A stretch of 64,000 nt of DNA, from NCBI GenBank assembly GCA_963709485.1, contig CAVPWE010000005.1:661420-725419 (forward strand), in the 5' to 3' direction. The translations under genes and the position numbers were made by a program. Each line of letters begins with the position of its first letter. Positions within the stretch are counted from its first letter, which is position 1. The DNA comes from JAXDBM01 sp963709485. GTDB taxonomy: Bacteria; Desulfobacterota; Syntrophia; Syntrophales; Fen-1087. Under the pieces are notes generated by a model that did not search any database, was not told where the DNA came from, and saw only the letters and a program-made list of their open reading frames with translations. Shown one piece after another: positions 52,677 to 61,783 of this stretch.

Positions 52677-53468
52677 TTACAAAATGCCCAGTTCCTTGCC
52701 GAGATCCTTGAAGTTTTTGGGGAATTCGGGCTGGAAGTTGAGATAAACGGGAATGGGGTACTGCGCGCCGACCTTTTTCCCCGCCTCCCCGAGGTCCTGC
52801 ACCAGGGCTGTGAGGAATTTGCCGGGAAGGGCGAAGACCATTTCATCGTCCTGGGTCATGGAAAACACGCGGTCCCCGGTCCCGGGAATGGCGATGCGCG
52901 GCGCCTGATCCTTGAACGGGGCCAGGAGATACTCGGTGCATTCAACCTTGCCTCCGAAGCTTCCCTTGACCCGCCGGCCTTCCCGGTAGGTCCATGCATG
53001 AACGAGGCGCATGAGCTGGGCCGGGTTCCCGTAACAGGCAACCGTGTCCGGTTCGAATGTCGCCCTATGCAGGGGCGCGATCAGGATGGCCTCATACTCG
53101 CCCTTCTCCAGCCGCTGGATCGAAGCAGCCTCTTTCCGCCCGGTGTCCTCGCTTTGCGAATAGCTCCCCTCGCAGAAGAGCCTTCCCAGGGAAGCGCCCG
53201 AATCGGCCGATGTGCTGAAGCCGAAGGCAATGGCGGCGGGAACGCAGACGATGTCCTCCCGGGTCAGTCCGACGGTCCACCCGTAGACCCGGGCCATGGT
53301 GACGGCCTGGCAGATGGCCACCCTTTTCCCGAGGACCACGGACGGCTGGCGGGTCTTTTCGGGAAAATCTTTTTTGTCCTTGAGGAACTTAACCGCCAGC
53401 GGAAAGGTCTTCAGCCTCAGATTGTTTCTGATCAAATCCGCCGCTTCCGCAAAATTCTGACCTGCCAT
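52677..53468 (-). CDS. DUF169 family protein
   Basis: A 263-residue soluble protein with DUF169 features: LAVKFLKDKKDFPEKT near the start, CQAVTMARVYGWTVGLT, ATVAC-like cysteine sites (FEPDTVACYGNPAQLMRLV) and GGKVECTEYL. The family is widespread in anaerobes and methanogens and has no established reaction; conserved cysteines suggest metal or redox chemistry. Probably transcribed alone. Confidence 0.85.
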   Translation of the reverse strand: MAGQNFAEAADLIRNNLRLKTFPLAVKFLKDKKDFPEKTRQPSVVLGKRVAICQAVTMARVYGWTVGLTREDIVCVPAAIAFGFSTSADSGASLGRLFCEGSYSQSEDTGRKEAASIQRLEKGEYEAILIAPLHRATFEPDTVACYGNPAQLMRLVHAWTYREGRRVKGSFGGKVECTEYLLAPFKDQAPRIAIPGTGDRVFSMTQDDEMVFALPGKFLTALVQDLGEAGKKVGAQYPIPVYLNFQPEFPKNFKDLGKELGIL

Positions 53469-53747
53469 GATGATACCCTCCTTTTTGGGTTGATATTTCC
53501 ATTCAGTGGACTTCTCTTCCAGTTTCAGGACGGAGTTTTCTCTGATGAAACATTTTCAGAATCGCATGCAATTTTTCATCCTAAAAAAGAGCGAATCAAT
53601 TTTCAACCACAAAACGAAAAAGGTTTCAAAATGAAAGGAAACGGGTGGTTCACACGGCGGCCGAACCATCATCTCCCGCAGTATGCGGGTGCGGGGAGTC
53701 GGCACACCGCATGTGGGGAATGAAAGGTTCGCCCGAGTGGAAAACGC
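53469..53747. other. Intergenic region after the arsenic block
   Basis: This 279-bp stretch holds the upstream region of the DUF169 gene and the end of the arsenic block. A 6-bp hairpin (CCCGCA/TGCGGG, 53675-53689) has no T run, so it is not a clear terminator. No coding sequence is supported. Confidence 0.3.
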
Positions 53748-54161
53748 TCAGGACGGCGGGAACGTCTTGTCCAACCAGTCCCTGATTTCGTCCCGGATCC
53801 GCCGAAATCCTGCAAGGGCCGCATCTTCCGATTCGATCAGGGCGGACGGATCTTCAAAACTCTTGTGGATCTTCCGCGCTCCCGTCGGAAAGACCGGGCA
53901 GGCTTCTTTCGCGTGGTCGCAGACCGTGACGACGGTATCCATGGTATGACCTGCGAACTCGTCCACGCTCTTCGAGCGGTGATTCGAAATGTCGATGCCG
54001 ATCTCTGCCATCACCCGGACTGCAAGGGGATGCACGCCGCGAGGTTCCGTTCCGGCGCTGAAAGCCTCATACCGGTCGCCGGCCTGGGATTGCAGCAGCC
54101 CCTCCGCCATTTGCGAACGGGATGAATTGTGCGTGCACACAAAAAGGACTTTCTTCTTCAT
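53748..54161 (-). CDS. arsC: Arsenate reductase, thioredoxin-coupled LMW-PTPase type
   Basis: A 137-residue enzyme that reduces arsenate to arsenite using a cysteine relay. C9 (phosphate-loop CTHNSSRS), C81 and C88 (CDHAKEAC) match the C10/C82/C89 triad of the staphylococcal enzyme. ATG 54161 follows the CDF gene by one base. The arsenite product would leave through ACR3 or be methylated by ArsM; thioredoxins in the same block could recycle it. Confidence 0.92.
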   Translation of the reverse strand: MKKKVLFVCTHNSSRSQMAEGLLQSQAGDRYEAFSAGTEPRGVHPLAVRVMAEIGIDISNHRSKSVDEFAGHTMDTVVTVCDHAKEACPVFPTGARKIHKSFEDPSALIESEDAALAGFRRIRDEIRDWLDKTFPPS

Positions 54162-54162
54162 T

Positions 54163-55064
54163 TCAGTTGCAGTGGTTGCAGTGGTCCATGTCCCCGGCCG
54201 AGAAAGGCAGAATCTGCAAGGTGGTGTGATTGATTCCGTATTTGCGCATGAAGCATCTCCTGCGCCTGCCGGATGATCGTTTCGCTGTCCGATGCCCCCT
54301 CCGTCATGCGGAGATGCGCGGAAAGAAGCTTGCGGTCGGCGCCCGTCTGCCAGACATGAAGATCGCTGACCTCGGCCACCCCGGGGATGGAGAGCAGATC
54401 GCTTCGGACCTGAATAAAATCGATGCCAGGAGGCACGGCGTCGAGCAGCGAATCGACGGTCTGCCGAACGATCTTGTAGATTTCCCGAAGAATGAACAGG
54501 CTGATTGCGATCGAAAGCAGCGGGTCGATGACATTCCAGCCGAACAGCATGATCAGGGCGGCGCCGATGATGACTCCGAGGGAAAACAGGGCGTCCTGGA
54601 AGGAATGAAGCCAGGCGCTTCTCATGTTCAGGTTTCGGGACGAAATTTTCTGCAGCAGAAGGGTTGCGGCCCCGTTCCCGGCAAAAGCGATCATGGCCAC
54701 CCAGAGCATCTCCCTGCCCGGGATCGCCGGCGGGGCCGTCAATCTGCCCAACGCCTCCCATAAGATGAATGCGATGGCAACGGACAGGACGAGGCTGTTG
54801 ACGAAAGCGGCGACAAACTCGATCTTGTGATAACCGTAAGTCTTCCTTTCATTTGCGGGACGACCGGAAACCTTCTCCGCCCAGTAGCTGAAGCCCATGG
54901 CGGCAATGTCGCTCAGATTGTGAACGGCATCGGAGATCAGTGCCATGCTCTGAATGAGCAGACCGAAAACCATCTCGAAGGCCACGATCCCGCCGTTGAT
55001 GACGATGGCGAAAAAGCAGGTTTTTCAGAGAGGCCGGTTGCTCGTGATTATGTTTGCGTTCCAT
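54163..55064 (-). pseudogene. Cation diffusion facilitator (CDF) transporter, two frameshifts
   Basis: The central frame (54158-54985) has six-helix CDF features: SMALISDAVHNLSDIAAMG, YGYHKIEFVAAFVNS, SAWLHSFQDALFSLG and the cytoplasmic metal-binding tail (VSDLHVWQTGADRKLLSAHL). The start (MERKHNHEQPASLKN) lies in another frame, shifted at a T5 run near 55018. The true end KYGINHTTLQILPF...DHCNHCN lies in a third frame, shifted near 54250. Both ends are good CDF sequence, so an assembly indel is likely. Exports Zn2+, Co2+ or another divalent cation; the CNHCN tail could bind metal. Confidence 0.8.
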
Positions 55065-55098
55065 GCTTTTTTGAGACCACGTTCATGGCTTACGACTG

Positions 55099-55836
55099 CT
55101 ATTGAATGAGCGTATAGATCTTGTAAGCCGTCATGACAACAATGAGAACACCGAAAAATTGCCTGATCCGGCCGCTTGGGACATAGAGACTGGTCAACCT
55201 GGCGCCCAGGAATGACCCGGCTGCCCCGACGAGAAGCAGGGCAATGGTCAGATTGACATCAAAGCGGGCCGTTGAAATGTGCGGGATCAGAGAAGAGAAA
55301 GAAGGCGGCATGACGGCAAAGGCATTGATCCCCGCCGCCTTCTTCGGCTCGAATCCGACCAGGATCAGCGTCGGCATCAGGAGAAAGCCGGGGCCGATAC
55401 CCAGCAGGCCGCTCAATACGGAGATGGGAACCGCCAGGATCAATGCCAGTTTGAAATTTTCCTCCCCAGGCCTTGCCTTGACCGGCCGGAAAAGTCGGTA
55501 AGCAAGGTAGATTACGGAGGCCAGATAAGCGGCCCAGACGATCATGACGGGCGTGATCTGGACGAGCCAGGCGCCGAAAGGCGCGGACACCGTGGTGACA
55601 ACGGCCAGGGTAACGGCTTTCTTCCAATCCACATAGCCGCTCTGGGCAAAGCCGAAGACGGCGAACAGGGCCGTGATCCCGTTGAGCAGGAGTGAAAGCG
55701 GCTGAACCTGATGGACCAGGTCGGGGAGAAAAAGAGCCAGAAAGGGGACAGCGGAAAAGGCCACGCCCAGCCCCAGCATGCCGGATGCTATGGATAGAAC
55801 CCCCAGACCGACGACCATGATCCAGAAAGCACTCAT
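55099..55836 (-). CDS. TauE/SafE-family sulfite/organosulfonate exporter-like permease
   Basis: A 245-residue membrane protein with about eight helices (GVLSIASGMLGLGVAFSAVP, LIVGLLLLG-like ends) and the family GxGGG-related LLGIGPGFLLMP motif. TauE/SafE proteins move sulfur-containing or other small anions; here possibly sulfite or a thiolate product. It lies between the CDF gene (35-bp gap) and the radical SAM gene on the same strand. Confidence 0.85.
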   Translation of the reverse strand: MSAFWIMVVGLGVLSIASGMLGLGVAFSAVPFLALFLPDLVHQVQPLSLLLNGITALFAVFGFAQSGYVDWKKAVTLAVVTTVSAPFGAWLVQITPVMIVWAAYLASVIYLAYRLFRPVKARPGEENFKLALILAVPISVLSGLLGIGPGFLLMPTLILVGFEPKKAAGINAFAVMPPSFSSLIPHISTARFDVNLTIALLLVGAAGSFLGARLTSLYVPSGRIRQFFGVLIVVMTAYKIYTLIQ

Positions 55837-55884
55837 CTTGCTCCCTCCTTCAAGTGAAACGGCGCTCGCGGATGAAAATCGCTT

Positions 55885-57006
55885 TCATGCGCACCGAAAA
55901 ATGCCTCTTGCCCACAGACAATCGCCGCAGACCGGAAAAGGATTCCCGTCGCAATCCGTTTCATTGTTTTCCTGTAAATGGCAACTGCAGTCCGTACAGG
56001 ATGGAAATTGGAAACTGTAAACGCGCCGGCGAAAGGCCGCGTATTCCGGATTGTTCCATATGGAAAGAAGGTCCTGGTTTTGCAGGTTGCCTGTTCCGTA
56101 GGCCCGGATGTCCTTCTTTCGCCCTAGGGTATAGCAGGGGTAGGAGTGCATGAGCGGAAGGCAGGGGCTGATCGTTCCGTTCCATGTGACGGATAGGCTC
56201 TGCGCACGAATGAACGGGCAGTAATTCTTGCGCTCGTTCAGGTCAAAATTCAGAATGCTCAGGTTCGGCTGCGTGCGCAGCACTTTTGCGAGGGCGTCCG
56301 ATGTATGATCGTTCCAGTCCATAAAGGGAAGCATCCACAGGGGCACCCAGGGCTTCCCGGGGTTTTCGAGGGCCGTCGCCCGCACATGATAAAGAACCTC
56401 GTCACGGAGATGTTCTTCATGGGGCAGAAAGTTGGAGACCAGGATGAATGACGCGCCGATGCGTGTGGCGACCTGACGCAAATCCGGCAAATAACGAATG
56501 TTGCGTTTCATGGCGACAAAGGAAATTCCAATTCGGACCGCCGGCCTGACCTTGTGGTCGTAATATTTATAAAACATCTTGATGTTGCGGATGATGGTTT
56601 CCAGTGATGCGTCGGGACGGACCTCTCCCTGATTTTTTCCGGTCCCGTCGATCGACACGACGAACTGGTCGAGGCCCGCATCCAGGAGCGCAACGACAAG
56701 CTCGCGGGTCAGCAGGAGACCGTTGCTGGTCACCTCCGTTCGCAGGCCCCGTTCGTGGGCCATACGGACCATGTCCGTAAAGCGGGGGTGCAGAAGCGGT
56801 TCACCGGTGCCCGAAAAAGCCATGGTTTGCGCTTCCGGGAAGTCTTTCAGGCCCTTGATGAGCGTCTCGAAAACGGGCCATTCCATGGTCCCCGACGGTT
56901 CCTGCCATACGTTGCGGACACAGGTCAGGCAGTTCAGATTGCATCTCGTCGTCGGTTCGACATAGATTTTTCTGAGGACATCCTCGAATGCCTGCCTTGC
57001 CGTCAT
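55885..57006 (-). CDS. Radical SAM/SPASM-domain protein
   Basis: 373 residues from ATG 57006 (MTARQAFEDV). The cluster motif CNLNCLTC follows KIYVEPTTR. The C-terminus has many cysteines (NYCPFI, ISPCLPL, YPCYTLG, then SCTDCSCHL...DC...PVCGDCLW...FRCA), enough for two auxiliary clusters of a SPASM/twitch domain. The opening resembles radical SAM maturases for tungsten-cofactor aldehyde oxidoreductases (Cmo-like), but no oxidoreductase is in the window, so I leave the substrate open. It starts 7 bp after ccdA ends. Confidence 0.82.
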   Translation of the reverse strand: MTARQAFEDVLRKIYVEPTTRCNLNCLTCVRNVWQEPSGTMEWPVFETLIKGLKDFPEAQTMAFSGTGEPLLHPRFTDMVRMAHERGLRTEVTSNGLLLTRELVVALLDAGLDQFVVSIDGTGKNQGEVRPDASLETIIRNIKMFYKYYDHKVRPAVRIGISFVAMKRNIRYLPDLRQVATRIGASFILVSNFLPHEEHLRDEVLYHVRATALENPGKPWVPLWMLPFMDWNDHTSDALAKVLRTQPNLSILNFDLNERKNYCPFIRAQSLSVTWNGTISPCLPLMHSYPCYTLGRKKDIRAYGTGNLQNQDLLSIWNNPEYAAFRRRVYSFQFPSCTDCSCHLQENNETDCDGNPFPVCGDCLWARGIFRCA

Positions 57007-57013
57007 GGTTCGT

Positions 57014-57721
57014 TCAGCCTGAGATAAAGGGACTGGCAATGAAATAAAGACCCAGGCAGCCGATGACCACACCGGCCCCTTTGCGGAACCAGGAACCGGC
57101 ACCCTGCCAGGCCTGGCTTTCAACAAGCTTTCTTACGAGGGCGGTGGAGCTGCCCGCAACCACGATGGGAAGGCAATGGCCAAGGGCAAACAGGGTGATG
57201 AAAAGAATGCCGACAGCCACCTTCTGCTGGATGGTAATGACAGCCAGGATCGGGGCGATGAAGCCGAAGGTGCAGGAGCCGGACAAGAACCCGTAAGCCA
57301 GGCCCAGGGCAAAAGCGCCCCAGAGCCCCTTCAGGTTCAGACGGTAGAGAAGGCCGCCCGATGTGGAGCAGGATTCCACACCCATCATGCCCAGGGCAAC
57401 CCACAGGAGGATCAGGCCGACCAGGATCTGCCAGTAATTTCCCACATCACCGAGCATTCGGCCCAGAAAGGCGCAGACGATGCCGATCAGGGCAATGGTG
57501 ATGAACAGGCCCAGGGAAAAGGAAACGGCGTACCAGGCCGCCTGACGGGGTTTCAGCATGGCTTCCTGGCCTCCCACATAGGCGACGATCAGGGGGATGG
57601 AGGCCAGATGACAGGGGCTGAACAGGACGCTGACCATGCCCCAGAGGAAACACCCGAGCGCAGCCAGGGCCACGGCGCCCGTCATCCAGTGGTTGAGCGT
57701 CAAAAAGAAAGATTCCAGCAT
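57014..57721 (-). CDS. ccdA: CcdA/DsbD-like thiol electron transporter
   Basis: A 235-residue protein with six helices and the two membrane cysteines that shuttle thiol electrons: FSPCHLASIP (helix 1) and LSGSCTFGFIAP (helix 4). It passes reducing equivalents from cytoplasmic thioredoxin to periplasmic thiols, and is used in cytochrome c maturation and other redox tasks. Its partner here is probably the exported thioredoxin encoded 12 bp upstream, on the same strand. Confidence 0.9.
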   Translation of the reverse strand: MLESFFLTLNHWMTGAVALAALGCFLWGMVSVLFSPCHLASIPLIVAYVGGQEAMLKPRQAAWYAVSFSLGLFITIALIGIVCAFLGRMLGDVGNYWQILVGLILLWVALGMMGVESCSTSGGLLYRLNLKGLWGAFALGLAYGFLSGSCTFGFIAPILAVITIQQKVAVGILFITLFALGHCLPIVVAGSSTALVRKLVESQAWQGAGSWFRKGAGVVIGCLGLYFIASPFISG

Positions 57722-57733
57722 GGCAGCCGCCTT

Positions 57734-58117
57734 CTACCGGACGCCCATGGCCTGGAGTTGGGCAACGATCGCCTCCTCGCTCATGAACCCCATGTGACGG
57801 TAAACCTCTTTGCCTTTCTTATCAAAGAAGATTTGCGTCGGGATCGCGCGGATGCCGAAATGGCGTGCGGGTGCAGGATCCTTCCAGACATCCAGGAAGA
57901 TGATCGCTGCCTTCCCCGCATAACGCTTCTCCATGCGCTCCAGAATCGGCGCCATCATCTTGCAGGGGATGCACGACCTGGCGCCCAGATCCACCATCGT
58001 CACCATGCCCTTGACAGGGACCTGCGTAATTTCTGCATGCAGGAGAGTGGGATGGGCGAACATCAGAAACATGCAAATCCACAGACCCATCATTGCCGCA
58101 CCGATCGTTTTCTTCAT
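57734..58117 (-). CDS. Exported thioredoxin-fold protein
   Basis: A 127-residue protein with a signal peptide (MGLWICMFLMFAHPTLLHA) and a thioredoxin domain with ARSCIPCKMM active site and the cis-proline IRAIPTQIFF. It faces the periplasm and would receive electrons from CcdA. ATG 58117 follows GAGGAAAAACAAC; the longer frame has no site. Likely co-transcribed with ccdA and the radical SAM gene. Confidence 0.88.
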   Translation of the reverse strand: MKKTIGAAMMGLWICMFLMFAHPTLLHAEITQVPVKGMVTMVDLGARSCIPCKMMAPILERMEKRYAGKAAIIFLDVWKDPAPARHFGIRAIPTQIFFDKKGKEVYRHMGFMSEEAIVAQLQAMGVR

Positions 58118-58184
58118 GTTGTTTTTCCTCTGTAAGCCTCCGCTTGGGAATGAATCGCTATTCATACAATGGTGGTGATTTCTT

Positions 58185-58964
58185 CTATCCCTTTAACCTC
58201 TGATAAAGACCACCAAGCTTATTCCTGTAAATGGCTCGAATATTGGCTTCCTCTTCTCCCAGGGGTTTCAGTGGGATCAGGTCCATGACTTCCGCGAAGG
58301 ACATCCCCGATTCAAACAGCGTCTTCAATGCCCCTTTCATCATTTTGGAAAGGCCTTTTTCCGTTTCTTTGGGTGTGAGGCCAAAGGATTCGCCGAGATT
58401 TTGCAGCTCGTTGAGCTGGAACCAGAAATAGGTCGGCCCCATGGCAGTGAGGATGGCGTAGGACTCGAGCTTGTCTTCCGCGACTTCCGGGCAGTCCCCG
58501 AGTACTTTGAAAAAATCAAGCAGTTTCTTCCTCTCTTCCTTTTCGAATGCCCCGGAGAACGCGACAGGATTATAGCCTTTATTGATGACCGCAGGCGCGT
58601 TGGGAATCATGCGAACGATTCTGCTGAATCCCCCCAGCCCTGCGGAAAGGCTTGCAATGCTTGCCTTCGGCGCCAGGGAAACCACAACCGACCTTGATTG
58701 GAGATGCGGCTTGATTTCTTCCAGGACGCTGCCGATTGCCGGTGGATGAAGGGCCAGGAAGACGATGTCCCGGGCGGCTGCCTGTGCGTTCCCGTTGATG
58801 CAAGTCACAGCCCGCGGGAATGTGGCCGTTATTTTCTTCAAGGTTTCCTCATTGTTGTCGCTTACCACCATATCCTCGAACCATTTTTCCTTCTTTGTGA
58901 AACCACCCAGAAGAATCCGTGTCACCCGTCCTCCGCCGATGAATCCGACTGATTTTGCTTTCAT
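58185..58964 (-). CDS. NAD(P)-binding protein, pyrroline-5-carboxylate reductase-like
   Basis: A 259-residue protein with a Rossmann motif (VGFIGGGRVTRILLGGF), FLALHPPAIGSVLEEIKP and the P5CR-like IVRMIPNAPAVINKGYNPVAF and ILTAMGPTYFWFQLNELQNL segments. The P5CR fold covers proline synthesis enzymes and several other reductases of unclear role. Its position in the arsenic/redox block and divergence from ProC consensus make a proline role uncertain. Confidence 0.7.
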   Translation of the reverse strand: MKAKSVGFIGGGRVTRILLGGFTKKEKWFEDMVVSDNNEETLKKITATFPRAVTCINGNAQAAARDIVFLALHPPAIGSVLEEIKPHLQSRSVVVSLAPKASIASLSAGLGGFSRIVRMIPNAPAVINKGYNPVAFSGAFEKEERKKLLDFFKVLGDCPEVAEDKLESYAILTAMGPTYFWFQLNELQNLGESFGLTPKETEKGLSKMMKGALKTLFESGMSFAEVMDLIPLKPLGEEEANIRAIYRNKLGGLYQRLKG

Positions 58965-59019
58965 GAGATGCAGATACCTCCTTTTTTCAAACTATGATCC
59001 CGTACGGTCAGAGTCACCC

Positions 59020-59430
59020 TCAATCCGTTCCGGATGCCGCGGCGCTGCCGGCGACCGTCCTTAGAAGAGATGTTTTGATTTCTTCCTTGATGCGATCCGT
59101 CATGTCCCGGTCCAGCGCATGGGTCATCTTTTTCTCAACGCCCCATTCCGTCATGACGAAATGATTCTTCACGGCGGCTTCCACGTGCTCGATGATCTTC
59201 CTGGCGCAGGCAATGGGGCAGCCGTCCAGGACGAGCATGTCCTCCGCGTCTTTCACGGAGCGGACGAAACCGCCCCGGTGCGCGGCGATTCCGGCCAGGC
59301 AGAACAGCCGGCCGTAGCCTTCATCGCTCAACTCCAGGGCGATCCGGTTCGTCATCTGTCCCACGTTCGCCGCCCCGGCGCACCAGACGATCATCCGGTT
59401 GCTGCCTTGCGCACAACAGGTGTCGGCCAT
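59020..59430 (-). CDS. DGC-domain putative zinc-binding protein
   Basis: A 136-residue protein with the DGC motif LVLDGCPIACARK near residue 77, a CCAQG start, and FCLAGIAAHRGGFV. DGC proteins carry conserved cysteines and are found beside thiol and metal genes; function unproven. It follows the UspA gene on the same strand by 46 bp. Confidence 0.8.
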   Translation of the reverse strand: MADTCCAQGSNRMIVWCAGAANVGQMTNRIALELSDEGYGRLFCLAGIAAHRGGFVRSVKDAEDMLVLDGCPIACARKIIEHVEAAVKNHFVMTEWGVEKKMTHALDRDMTDRIKEEIKTSLLRTVAGSAAASGTD

Positions 59431-59476
59431 GGTTCAATCCCCCCTTCAAGATTCTTCTATTGCCGGATTCGCCGCG

Positions 59477-60379
59477 CTAATCTCCGGCATCCCTCGGGAC
59501 AACGAGGACGGGCCGAACATGCTGTTGGGCGACTGCCTCCGTGACGCTGCCGGTCAGGGCCTCGCGGATGTTGCTCTTCCCGTGAGAAGCCAGGACAATG
59601 AGCGTGACATCCTCCGCTTCGGCGGCTTTGTTGATTTCCACAAAGGGAACGCCTGTCCTCAGTTCGGCACGTACGGCATAACCGGCGTAAACCAACTGTC
59701 TTTTCAACTCCCCCAGCCTTTCCATGTCGATACGGTCAAATTCTGCCATCCTGTCTTTCAGATGGGGAAGCAGCCTTCGGGTGTCCTGAACGTGAAGCAG
59801 AATCACTTCCTTTTCACCCTCCTGTTTACAGGTTTTCAATCGCCGAAGGACCCGAAGGGCATTTTCGGAAAAATCAGTCGGATACAGGATTTTTGAACAG
59901 ATATCCCGGGCGAAGAAATGGGGATTTTCTTCAACCTTTTCCTCAGGGTCCCTGAAACGAGCGATCAGAAGGGGCGTCTTTGTTCGACGAAGGACATTCT
60001 GTGTTACGCTTCCCAGCAGAGCTCCCCGGATGTAGCTGCGTCCATGAGCCCCCATGATGATGAGCGAAACGGCTTGTTCTTCAGCGGTCCTGATGATCTC
60101 ATGATCTGTTACACCGACATCGACCCGGTATTCTGATCTTATTTCATGCCGGGCGGTGAGACGATCGGAAATGTCCCGCAGCCTTTTTTCGGCCTCCGCT
60201 TCCGCCCTGTGGAGTTTTTCTTCATCCACGTGCATCCACCAGTGGATAGCCTTGATGGGATTGATCACATGCATCAATACCGCTGTTTCCATTCCCATGC
60301 GCTTCAGATCGGGGATGCGGTGGACAATCCTTTCCGAATGGCGTGAAAAATCGATGGGAAAGAGAATCTTTTTAAACAT
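59477..60379 (-). CDS. Tandem universal stress protein
   Basis: About 300 residues with two UspA domains. Each ends with the nucleotide-binding G-2x-G-9x-G(S/T) type motif: GAHGRSYIRGALLGSVTQNV and ASHGKSNIREALTGSVTEAV. ATG 60379 has GGAGG eight bases upstream. ATP-binding USPs aid survival under stress; here it lies between ACR3 and the DGC gene. Confidence 0.9.
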   Translation of the reverse strand: MFKKILFPIDFSRHSERIVHRIPDLKRMGMETAVLMHVINPIKAIHWWMHVDEEKLHRAEAEAEKRLRDISDRLTARHEIRSEYRVDVGVTDHEIIRTAEEQAVSLIIMGAHGRSYIRGALLGSVTQNVLRRTKTPLLIARFRDPEEKVEENPHFFARDICSKILYPTDFSENALRVLRRLKTCKQEGEKEVILLHVQDTRRLLPHLKDRMAEFDRIDMERLGELKRQLVYAGYAVRAELRTGVPFVEINKAAEAEDVTLIVLASHGKSNIREALTGSVTEAVAQQHVRPVLVVPRDAGD

Positions 60380-60412
60380 CACGATTTCCTCCTCAATCCT
60401 TTTGCCGATGGC

Positions 60413-61499
60413 TTATTTCGCCGGAATGGTCACCCCGGCCTTTTCGGTTGCCGAAGATTCCTTGAACAGAACGAGTTTTGTCCGCCTGGCCGCCCACACG
60501 AGGACCAGCATCACGGGCACCTCGATCAGAGGGCCGATGACCGTAGCCAGCGCTACCGCGGGATTGAAAGCAGTGATGGCGATCGCGATCGCGATTTCAA
60601 AGTCCCGACCTGTTGAATTGAAAGCCACCGCCACGGAATCCTTATAGTTGAGGCCGAGCTTCCAGCTCACCAGGTACACGACGGCGAACATGACCCAGAA
60701 AAAGAGCGTCATGGGAATGGCCATGTGCACGATCAGCATCGGGTTTTCGAGAATCAGGTCCCCCTTGAGCGCGAACATGACAATCAGGGTAAAGAGCAGG
60801 CCAATGATCGAAAGGGAATCCAGATAAGTCTTGAAATGCCTGAATCCCTCCTCGCCCAGCTTGCCCACGGCAATCCGCCGGGTCAGAAAACCGGCCACGA
60901 GAGGAAGACCGAGATAGAGCAGAACGCTCTCTCCGACAACGAAAACATCGAAGGAAACATCTCCCAGGAGGAATTTCGCGTACACCGGGATCAGGAGCAT
61001 CTGGCAGATGGAGTTGATGGCGACAAGAACAATGGCCAGGGCATTGTTTCCCAAGCGATAGAAAGGTGAAAACGATAACCATGGCGATGCATGGCGCAAG
61101 TCCGTAAAGGACGAGGCCGACATACAGATCGGGATAGGCGGACAGAAAAATCTTCGCCAAAAGCAGCATGAAGAACGGAGCGACAAGATAATTGAAAAAC
61201 AGAACGATGATCAATTGCTTTGGCGAGGTGGCCGCCTTGCCCAGATCCTCGATCTTGACATTGGTCATGGCCGGGTAGATCATGAGAAACAGGCCGATCA
61301 CCACCCCCAGGGCAAGACTGTTTGCCAGTGTGAACTGATAGGTTCCTGAAAAGATCGCCTTGATTGCGTCAATGGGCGGCGTCAGGGCAAAGTTCGATAT
61401 GCCATACCACTTGCCGATGGCAATACCCACGGCCATGCTGACGATTACAAATACGGGTAAAAATCGAAAATCCTGTATTTTCTCCAGATACTTCCTCAT
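60413..61499 (-). pseudogene. acr3: ACR3-family arsenite efflux transporter, one frameshift
   Basis: The N-terminal frame (from ATG 61499) carries helices including YLVAPFFMLLLAKIFL and the conserved cysteine of GLAPCIAMVIVFT. The C-terminal frame, entered near 61060, continues with GNNALAIVLVAINSICQMLL, YLVSWKLGLNYKDSVAVAFN and FEIAIAIAITAFNPAVAL (the ACR3 E/N charge site). A single indel near CTATCGCTTGGGAAAC splits an otherwise complete permease. It pumps arsenite (and antimonite) out using the membrane potential. Assembly error is likely. Confidence 0.87.
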
Positions 61500-61542
61500 G
61501 GATAGGAATACTCCTTGTTAAGATTTTGTCGTTATATTTCTC

Positions 61543-61779
61543 TTATGATTTGCCGAGCCATGCCTTCACGTCTTCCTTCTTCGGGATTTTCCCGACGGAT
61601 TTGACCTCTCCGTCAATGACCACCGAGGGCGTACCGAATACGCCATAGGACGCGATCTTCTTGAAATCCGTCACATGCTCGATACTGGCCTCGAGCCCTG
61701 CTTCGGAGACCGCTTCCTTCACGATTTTTTCCACCTGGTGGCATTTTGCGCACCCCGGTCCCAGAATTTTGATGTCCAT
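61543..61779 (-). CDS. Small thioredoxin-like redox-active disulfide protein
   Basis: A 78-residue thioredoxin-fold protein of the TM0996/MTH895 type with CAKC active site (GPGCAKCHQ) and cis-proline VFGTPSVVIDG. These are often next to ArsP-type permeases in anaerobes. GGAG is well placed before the ATG. It may reduce ArsC or deliver thiols for metalloid handling. Confidence 0.88.
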   Translation of the reverse strand: MDIKILGPGCAKCHQVEKIVKEAVSEAGLEASIEHVTDFKKIASYGVFGTPSVVIDGEVKSVGKIPKKEDVKAWLGKS

Positions 61780-61783
61780 AGTC

